Shown piece by piece: positions 1 through 5,774 of a DNA stretch of 5,774 nucleotides. Each line of letters starts with the position of its first letter. Position 1 is the first letter of the stretch. The stretch covers positions 1 through 5,774 of the forward strand of contig CALABN010000179.1 of assembly GCA_937885735.1 (NCBI GenBank), written 5' to 3'. Both the position numbers and the translations under genes were made by a program. The DNA is from an uncultured Bacteroidota bacterium. GTDB taxonomy: Bacteria > Bacteroidota > Bacteroidia > Bacteroidales > SZUA-534. Under the pieces are notes generated by a model, which was not told the DNA's origin, searched no databases, and worked only from the letters and a program-made list of their open reading frames with translations.

Positions 1-1139
<1,139 letters not shown>

Positions 1140-1153
1140 TTAAGGGAATCAGC

Positions 1154-3970
1154 CTAATCCATAAGTTCGTTGTCGTTGGCAGTCTGCTTGCGCTTCATAT
1201 ACTTGTTGCACTCGGCAAACAGTTCGCCTTGGTCGATAGGCTTTTCAAGCAGTTTGTGGATGCCTATCCGCTCGCAACGCTCGGAAACTTCAGGTATTGC
1301 GTATGCCGTTTGTGCAATTATGTCGGCCTTGCTGTCGTATTTCAAAATCAATTCCGATGCCTCAAGGCCGTTCATTTCTGGCATTCTTACGTCCATCAGA
1401 ACCACCTCGATGTCTGGGTTTGACTTGTATTGCTCAACAGCCTCGACACCGTTTTTGGCGCGAATGACCTTTACCTTGGTACGAAGCATCAATCCCTGCA
1501 ACAAGATGAAGTTAAGTTCCTCGTCTTCAGCAATAAGAATAGTATGTCCAGTCCAATCGGGTATCTCGAACTCAACATTTTTAGAGTCGTACATTACGCT
1601 TGACAAGTCCTCCTCGTGAACATAAGGAATGTAGAAGATGAAGTTTGGATGCCCTGAATTGATGTTGTCAACCCAAAGTTTGCCACCCATTTTTTCAATG
1701 ATGCTCTGCGCAATGATTATTGAAATGCCGTATGACTCTTCAATTTGCGAAAGCGATATGCTGTAATCTTCGTGGTCCTGGGCGTACTTTTCCAGTTCCT
1801 CCTTCGACTCGTCGCCTCTATCGGTATTGACAAAGAAGAACACCTTGTCCGAAGTGGTTCGGTAGCCAAAATAGATGCAATCAGTGTCGGCAAAGCGAAT
1901 GATTGTGGTGAGCATATTTTTCAGAATCTGCTTCAGACGGAACGAATCGGAACGAATCATTACATCATCTTCAATGGTGTCAATCAGCAAAGATATGTAC
2001 ATATTGTCCTTGTTGAGTTGCATCTTCTTGGTATTGGCAATGTTATAAACGTCGGCAATGATTGAGTTAAGGTTGAAGTCAGAATACTTGATTTGGACAT
2101 TTCCAGCCTCAATCTTTGAATAATCCACCATATCGTTGACCAAATCGGTAAGGATGTCGCCGTTGGTCTGTATGTTCTCTGTTATCTCAATCCTCTGGTC
2201 GTAAGTAAGGTCGATGTCGGCAAGCATATCGCAGAAATGCGTGATTGACTTCATAGGTGTGCGGATGTCGTGGCCCAAATTGGCAAGGAACGACGTCTTC
2301 ATTCTGTCAGACTCGGCCATCTTGTCGTTAAGCGCCTTGACCTGCTTTGAGTATCTGTCGATGTCGGAAATGTCGCGTGAAATGCCGACAAGTCCGAAAA
2401 TGTGGTTTTCAGTGTTGATGAGAGGCATCTTGCGATTCTCGAACTTGTGGTCGATGCATTGCGAATCTGTGTGCCACGACTGCTCCGACCACGATTTGCC
2501 CGACTGAAGGACTATCTTGTCGGATTCCAGATAGCAATCGGACAATTTGGTTCCGAAGAGTTCCATATCGCTATGTCCTACTACCTGTTGCTCGGTCATT
2601 TGGTAATAATCGTAGAAAGCCTTGTTGGCTTGCAGGTAAGTTCCGTCAACCGACTTGAAGTAGATAAGGTCCTGCGAAGTGTCGATTATGGCCTGAATGA
2701 ACGACTCGGTAGTAAGGTGGTTGTAGAACATATTTGTGTCGAATACAGGCGAAATGATTGCCGAAAGGATGAAAATCTCTGAACGGTCCTCGTACTTGAA
2801 CGGATGCTTTACAATCCAACGGTCGCCTTCAAAGAACTTCGACTTGAACGGAACTGTGCGGATGATTGAATTTGCCTGTCCTGAATAGATGACATTGTCA
2901 AAATCAAGCAAGGTATCGGCGGTTTCGGCATCAACAAGGTCGCTCCACTTGCAGTTTTCTGGAAGTATGTCAATTTGTGACACACTGCGCAGGAATGCAC
3001 GGCTGGCCTTGACAACGTGTCCGTCCTGATTGCTGATGACAAACCAGAATGGCGCGTTCAGCATCACCTTTTGAAGCAAATCGCTGTTTGCTGGGAAAAC
3101 CAACGGCGATGTTGGATTATGTATCATTCCTCGTATCTGTTCGCTCGACGAATCGCTGACTTCACTATACAATGTCTTAATCCACAAATACATAATGAGA
3201 ATAACCACCAGCAATAGGATTATCACTGCGTATATCCAACCCGACACGACATATTGTACATTTGCCTTGTAATGAATCCATTGGCTACTTATCGACTCAA
3301 ACTTTCCTGTCTCGAAGCAATCCTTCAAATTAACCTCAATGGTGCTGTCGAGACGACGGTCGTTTTGGCGGACAGCCAATGCCAAAGGCTTGACAATGTA
3401 TGGTGTAGGCAGATAATCGATATTGCTGTATTTTTTCTGCGACTTGATGTATGAAACGGCCGACAACGGCAGAATTGCACAATCGTTGTAGCCTTCGGAC
3501 AATATGCTCAAAGCCTCGTCGGGACTGCTGACATTGAGTATGTACGATGTGCGGTGGCGATACAACGCGCTGAACGGATAGTCGTTCTTGACAACAATCA
3601 CCTTCTTGTCAGTCAGACCGTAAATGGATTCCACAGGCTCGTTTCGGCGGAAGCAAATCACATAGTTAATCTGCAACGGCACCTCGTACTTGACATATCC
3701 GCTTGGCAACGGCTCGTCTGCTGGGAAAAAGATGATGTCGGCACTCGACGCATTTTCGCCACTGGCATCTGTACGAAAATCAAGTCCGTACACATTGCCC
3801 AAAATGTTGTTGAGCACATCAGGCAAAATACCGTTGGCTCCCTTGTCGGAATCAAAGAAATATGGGTAGATGTTTATCTGTGACGATACGACTATGCTGT
3901 CGCTGGCCGAAACTGATATGCAACATATCATTGGCAACGCAATCAACAATTTACGGAATCCATCAAACAT
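1154..3970 (-). CDS. Hybrid sensor histidine kinase/response regulator with periplasmic solute-binding (SBP_bac_3-like) sensor, two PAS domains and degenerate ATPase domain
   Basis: This is a 938-residue membrane signalling protein. Residues 3-22 form a signal peptide (likely cut after SVSA). Residues 24-233 resemble a family-3 solute-binding domain: YPYFF and GILPDVL near the start, LAVRQNDRRLD near 197-208 and GKFESISSQWI at the end. One membrane helix spans about 245-263. Two PAS domains follow (about 298-410 and 423-541; the second has NKAF and GHSDMELFG), then HisKA with His567 in HDIRTP, an HATPase-like domain (about 671-783) and a receiver (about 808-926) with acidic pocket Glu815/Asp816, phosphoacceptor Asp860, Thr888 and Lys910-Pro. 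The ATPase boxes are eroded: the second N-box Asn is Thr689, G1 reads NTDRGD and G2 reads SYGISI. Periplasmic ligand sensing as in BvgS/EvgS is inferred. There is no DNA-binding domain, and no partner regulator is in the window. I chose ATG at 3970; a TTG at 3982 would add four residues. ligA follows by 26 bp. Confidence 0.93.
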   Translation of the reverse strand: MFDGFRKLLIALPMICCISVSASDSIVVSSQINIYPYFFDSDKGANGILPDVLNNILGNVYGLDFRTDASGENASSADIIFFPADEPLPSGYVKYEVPLQINYVICFRRNEPVESIYGLTDKKVIVVKNDYPFSALYRHRTSYILNVSSPDEALSILSEGYNDCAILPLSAVSYIKSQKKYSNIDYLPTPYIVKPLALAVRQNDRRLDSTIEVNLKDCFETGKFESISSQWIHYKANVQYVVSGWIYAVIILLLVVILIMYLWIKTLYSEVSDSSSEQIRGMIHNPTSPLVFPANSDLLQKVMLNAPFWFVISNQDGHVVKASRAFLRSVSQIDILPENCKWSDLVDAETADTLLDFDNVIYSGQANSIIRTVPFKSKFFEGDRWIVKHPFKYEDRSEIFILSAIISPVFDTNMFYNHLTTESFIQAIIDTSQDLIYFKSVDGTYLQANKAFYDYYQMTEQQVVGHSDMELFGTKLSDCYLESDKIVLQSGKSWSEQSWHTDSQCIDHKFENRKMPLINTENHIFGLVGISRDISDIDRYSKQVKALNDKMAESDRMKTSFLANLGHDIRTPMKSITHFCDMLADIDLTYDQRIEITENIQTNGDILTDLVNDMVDYSKIEAGNVQIKYSDFNLNSIIADVYNIANTKKMQLNKDNMYISLLIDTIEDDVMIRSDSFRLKQILKNMLTTIIRFADTDCIYFGYRTTSDKVFFFVNTDRGDESKEELEKYAQDHEDYSISLSQIEESYGISIIIAQSIIEKMGGKLWVDNINSGHPNFIFYIPYVHEEDLSSVMYDSKNVEFEIPDWTGHTILIAEDEELNFILLQGLMLRTKVKVIRAKNGVEAVEQYKSNPDIEVVLMDVRMPEMNGLEASELILKYDSKADIIAQTAYAIPEVSERCERIGIHKLLEKPIDQGELFAECNKYMKRKQTANDNELMD

Positions 3971-4007
3971 ACTGGTCGTCAAATTAGAGTGTTAGAACAA
4001 TCATTCA

Positions 4008-4021
4008 TTGCCTATAGGCAA
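4008..4021. repeat. 14-bp perfect palindrome TTGCCTATAGGCAA upstream of the sensor kinase gene
   Basis: The sequence TTGCCTATAGGCAA equals its own reverse complement. It ends 37 bp before the ATG of the kinase gene. Its length and position suit an operator for a dimeric regulator, or a small hairpin in the leader RNA, but no such function can be read from the sequence. The flanking bases (A on both sides) do not extend the symmetry. Confidence 0.4.
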
Positions 4022-4121
4022 ATTGAGCCCCTAATTTAACACTATTTTGGAAAGGATAACACAAAGTTTTATTGGGTTTAAAAGTGAGAATGGACAATAT
4101 TTTTTGCTTTTCAGGCATTTT

Positions 4122-4376
4122 TCAAGACAAATCGCGTTTCCCATATAAAATGAAATTGACACCAAACACAACGCCTGCCAATGCCAATGCACAACCAAGT
4201 CTAGAATAGAAAAATGCGACAAAAACATCAGGAAAGATGCCCGAATTCTACAGGTGGGTTCTATAAATTGATTTCGAGAGATTTTTGAATTTTTATCGAG
4301 TAGATTTATTGACGACTGACACCCATAAAGATACCGATACAAAACAAAAAGCGCCGAAAAAGTTCATATAGCCCAT
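4122..4376 (-). pseudogene. Possible remnant of a small two-helix membrane protein, interrupted by two stops
   Basis: Reading from ATG at 4376, one frame gives MGYMNFFGAFCFVSVSLW and onward for 27 residues with a hydrophobic helix, then TAA (4293-4295). Fourteen mostly basic and polar residues follow, then TAG (4248-4250), then 41 residues with a second hydrophobic stretch (LGCALALAGVVFGVNFIL), a basic tail (YGKRDLS) and TGA at 4122. All three pieces share a frame, and together they resemble an 84-residue protein with two membrane helices joined by a basic loop. The last piece has no start codon of its own. An A-rich leader and a candidate promoter lie upstream. Chance is a serious alternative in A+T-rich DNA, since hydrophobic frames arise easily from T-rich strands. 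No family was recognised. The first piece alone could be a 27-residue small protein. Confidence 0.2.
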
Positions 4377-4391
4377 TTCGTTATATTTATA

Positions 4392-4421
4392 TTAACGGTG
4401 AATTTCTAGAACTCACCTTAA
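4392..4421. repeat. Imperfect inverted repeat (TTAAcGGTGA ... TCACCTTAA)
   Basis: The arms TTAA-C-GGTGA (4392-4401) and TCACC-TTAA (4413-4421) pair over nine base pairs with one bulged C, around an 11-nt loop that contains TTCTAGAA. It lies just downstream (minus strand) of the candidate promoter at 4446-4477, so it would fall in the 5' leader of a transcript from there. It has no T-tract and is not a standard terminator. It could be an operator or an RNA hairpin. Confidence 0.35.
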
Positions 4422-4445
4422 GTTTCCGATGATTGTAAAGTATGG

Positions 4446-4477
4446 CAAATATGCTCAACTTTCTTTTCGGTGACAAA
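4446..4477 (-). promoter_or_regulatory. Candidate Bacteroides-type promoter (-33 TTTG, -7 CATATTTG)
   Basis: On the minus strand, TTTG (4477-4474) is followed after 20 bp by CATATTTG (4453-4446). This matches the Bacteroides vegetative consensus (-33 TTTG, about 19-20 bp, -7 TAnnTTTG) with one mismatch, C for the first T. It sits immediately after the serA terminator and points toward the sensor kinase, so it could drive the kinase-ligA unit with a leader of about 470 nt. The motif is short and could occur by chance in A+T-rich DNA. I saw no better match nearer the kinase start. Confidence 0.4.
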
Positions 4478-4480
4478 TAT

Positions 4481-4512
4481 CAAAAAAAATCCCAAGCCGA
4501 AACTTGGGATTT
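4481..4512 (-). terminator. Rho-independent terminator of the serC-serA operon
   Basis: On the minus strand a perfect 10-bp stem, AAATCCCAAG / CTTGGGATTT, closes a 6-nt loop (TTTCGG). It is followed by further T residues, giving an unbroken run of eight T at 4489-4482. It starts 23 bp past the serA stop codon. The T-tract is on the minus-strand side, so it ends the serC-serA transcript and insulates it from the kinase gene downstream. Confidence 0.9.
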
Positions 4513-4535
4513 GTATTTAAAAAGGAAAAAATATC

Positions 4536-5459
4536 CTATTTGTTTACTTGGAAACGCTTGTTGCCAGTTTCGAAGAAATCGATGATTTGGTTGACTGCAG
4601 CGTAGCCAGCATTGATGTTGGCTTCTTCAGTCTGTGCACCCATCTTCTTTGGAGTGAAGAAGTAGCGACCATCGAACTTTTCAGCAAATACGTGAGCGCA
4701 GTCAGGAGCGATGTCCGAAATGTAACGGAAATCTTGGCGAGCGTCCATTATTTGAAGCAAACCGTCTTCGTCAATTACTTCCTTGCGGGCAGTGTTGATA
4801 AGAACGGCGCCTTTAGGCATCAAGTTCATCAAGTTGTAGTTGATTGATTTCTTGGTCTGCTCTGTTGCTGGCATGTGAAGTGAGATGAAATCGCACTTGC
4901 TGTACATTTCCTCTGCTGTTGCTTCAGGAATGATGCCTTCAGCCTGCATCTTGTCAGCTGGAACGAATGGGTCGAAAGCGTGAACTTCCATCTCAAAGCC
5001 CTTTGCAATGCGAGCCAAGTTGCGGCCAACGTTGCCGTAGGCGTGGATGCCAAGTTTCTTGCCTTTCAACTCGCTGCCAGCCTTGCCGTTGAATTGGTTG
5101 CGGACGATGTAAAGCATCATGCCGAATGCCAATTCTGCCACAGCGTTGCTGTTTTGGCCTGGAGTGTTCATTGCAACCACACCGTTGGCGGTGCATGCTG
5201 CAAGGTCTATGTTGTCGTAGCCTGCACCTGCGCGAACAATCACTTTCAGGTTCTTGGCTGCGTCAATGACTGCTTTGTCGGCAACGTCGCTGCGGATGAT
5301 GATTGCGTCGGCATCAGCCACTGCGTTTACGAAATCTGCCTGCTCGGCGTATTTCTCAAGGCGTTGCACTTGATAACCCTTGTCTTCTGCCATCTTGACC
5401 ATGTTTTCAATGGCTGTTGTGGCAAATGGCTTTTGGGTTGCTACTAATATCTTTTTCAT
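4536..5459 (-). CDS. serA: D-3-phosphoglycerate dehydrogenase, short ACT-less form
   Basis: SerA oxidises 3-phosphoglycerate to 3-phosphohydroxypyruvate with NAD+, the first step of serine synthesis in the cytoplasm. The 307-residue protein has the D-2-hydroxyacid dehydrogenase layout: an N-terminal half of the substrate domain, RAGAGYDNID at 76-85, the NAD-binding domain entered at GKKLGIHAYGNVGRNLA (133-149) with Asp163 ending the second strand, and INTARKEVID with catalytic Arg225. It ends without the ACT or intervening domains of the long forms, so feedback inhibition by serine through ACT is not expected. Two positions are unusual: the first Gly of GxGxxG is Ala140, and the family's catalytic His (usually TPHxG) is Lys271 in TPKKMGAQT. 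The position of the catalytic Glu is not clear by eye (Asp253 is a candidate). It starts at ATG 8 bp after the serC stop and is followed by a terminator. The serC neighbour makes this assignment firm over other 2-hydroxyacid dehydrogenases. Confidence 0.94.
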   Translation of the reverse strand: MKKILVATQKPFATTAIENMVKMAEDKGYQVQRLEKYAEQADFVNAVADADAIIIRSDVADKAVIDAAKNLKVIVRAGAGYDNIDLAACTANGVVAMNTPGQNSNAVAELAFGMMLYIVRNQFNGKAGSELKGKKLGIHAYGNVGRNLARIAKGFEMEVHAFDPFVPADKMQAEGIIPEATAEEMYSKCDFISLHMPATEQTKKSINYNLMNLMPKGAVLINTARKEVIDEDGLLQIMDARQDFRYISDIAPDCAHVFAEKFDGRYFFTPKKMGAQTEEANINAGYAAVNQIIDFFETGNKRFQVNK

Positions 5460-5467
5460 TTTATTTC

Positions 5468-5774
5468 TTATTTATTAGTCACTTGTTTTTCAAATTCTGC
5501 CATGCAGTTTACCAAAGCCTGGCAATCTTCAATTGAGCATGCATTGTAGCAAGATGCGCGGAAACCACCTACTGAACGGTGACCCTTGATGCCTACTATG
5601 TTGCACTTCTTTGCGTAATCCATGAACTCGTCTTGATACTTCTCGTTGCCTGGAGTCCAGACAAATGGAATGTTCATGCGAGAACGTGATTCCTTTTGAA
5701 CAGGTGACTGGAACAAGCTGTTGCGCTCAATTTCGTCATAGATGAGTTTTGCGCGCTCGATTGCAAGTTTTTCC
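5468..5774 (-). CDS. serC: Phosphoserine aminotransferase, C-terminal part (5' end beyond the window)
   Basis: SerC is a PLP enzyme that converts 3-phosphohydroxypyruvate and glutamate to phosphoserine and 2-oxoglutarate. The last 101 residues are present; the full protein is usually about 360. The frame runs to the right edge (EKLAIERAKLIYDEIERN at the start of the visible part). Diagnostic features are the SRMNIPFVW strand, the GIKGHRSVGGFRAS motif, whose His and Arg belong to the substrate-phosphate site in this family, and the closing LVNCMAEFEK helix. The PLP-binding lysine lies upstream, outside the window. The gene is 8 bp from serA, which makes the preceding metabolite in the same pathway, so the two are almost certainly one operon. 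A TTG at 5716 is internal and is not the start. Confidence 0.95.
   Translation of the reverse strand, partial: EKLAIERAKLIYDEIERNSLFQSPVQKESRSRMNIPFVWTPGNEKYQDEFMDYAKKCNIVGIKGHRSVGGFRASCYNACSIEDCQALVNCMAEFEKQVTNK

Larger units (their letters stand above)
3971..4480. other. A+T-rich intergenic region between the serA terminator and the sensor kinase gene
   Basis: This stretch of about 510 bp has no gene I can recognise. It is visibly richer in A+T than the genes around it: 17 of 60 bases are G or C at 4261-4320, against 31 of 60 at 2281-2340 inside the kinase gene. It must contain the control region for the kinase-ligA unit. It holds a candidate promoter, an imperfect inverted repeat, a 14-bp palindrome and a possible broken small membrane-protein gene, each listed separately. 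A 104-codon minus-strand frame at 4031-4342 has odd composition and no family resemblance, and I do not consider it a gene. No known riboswitch or structured RNA was recognised. Confidence 0.7.

Noticed and set aside
1170..3883. Several plus-strand frames opposite the sensor kinase gene
   Set aside because: They overlap completely with a minus-strand gene that has a clear multi-domain architecture; no recognisable domains on the plus strand.
3964..3971. TATGTTTG on the minus strand, a perfect match to the -7 box TAnnTTTG
   Set aside because: It overlaps the kinase start codon, so it cannot drive that gene, and no TTTG lies at the proper distance upstream.
3971..3982. TTG start at 3982 for the sensor kinase, four codons upstream of the ATG
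   Set aside because: The ATG at 3970 gives a standard signal peptide with a basic residue before the hydrophobic core. The extra residues add nothing, though TTG cannot be fully excluded.
4090..4209. Plus-strand frame of 39 residues (MDNIFCFSGIFQ...)
   Set aside because: It is antisense to the hydrophobic segment at 4122-4247, has low-complexity Asn/Ala/Pro content, and no promoter or partner gene supports it.
4031..4342. Minus-strand frame of 103 residues in the intergenic region
   Set aside because: The composition is rich in Cys, Trp, His and Ser without domain logic, and there is no family resemblance. Another frame of the same strand looks more protein-like.
4397..4417. Hairpin GGTGA/TCACC as a second terminator
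   Set aside because: There is no T-tract on either side and the stem is not G+C-rich enough; better described as an inverted repeat.

Overview
The window looks like chromosomal DNA from a Bacteroidales bacterium (Bacteroidota). The evidence is a short ACT-less phosphoglycerate dehydrogenase directly downstream of serC, A-rich leaders instead of clear Shine-Dalgarno sites, a candidate promoter of the Bacteroides -33/-7 type, and a hybrid sensor kinase of the kind common in that phylum. I cannot name the genus. All four recognisable genes are on the minus strand, so transcription runs from high to low coordinates.

Reading in that direction: 5774-5468 is the C-terminal end of serC (phosphoserine aminotransferase, cut by the window edge). 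After an 8-bp gap comes serA (5459-4536, D-3-phosphoglycerate dehydrogenase). Together they carry out the first two steps of serine synthesis from 3-phosphoglycerate. A strong rho-independent terminator (4512-4481) closes this unit. About 510 bp of visibly A+T-rich DNA follows (4480-3971). It holds a candidate promoter next to the terminator, an imperfect inverted repeat, a 14-bp perfect palindrome, and a possible remnant of a small two-helix membrane protein broken by two stop codons.

Next is a large hybrid sensor kinase gene (3970-1154): signal peptide, periplasmic family-3 solute-binding-type domain, one membrane helix, two PAS domains, a phosphoacceptor histidine domain, an ATPase domain and a C-terminal receiver. 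It is followed after 26 bp by the N-terminal 375 codons of ligA (1127 to the left edge, NAD-dependent DNA ligase), which starts at GTG.

The most interesting signal is in the kinase. Its receiver and phosphoacceptor histidine look intact, but the ATP-binding domain is degenerate in the N, G1 and G2 boxes. The protein may therefore be a ligand-controlled phosphatase, scaffold or phosphate-accepting partner rather than an ordinary autokinase. SerA also departs from the textbook active site (Lys in place of the catalytic His, Ala for the first Gly of the NAD loop), but this is probably normal for its subfamily. I found no mobile element, CRISPR array, tRNA or rRNA.
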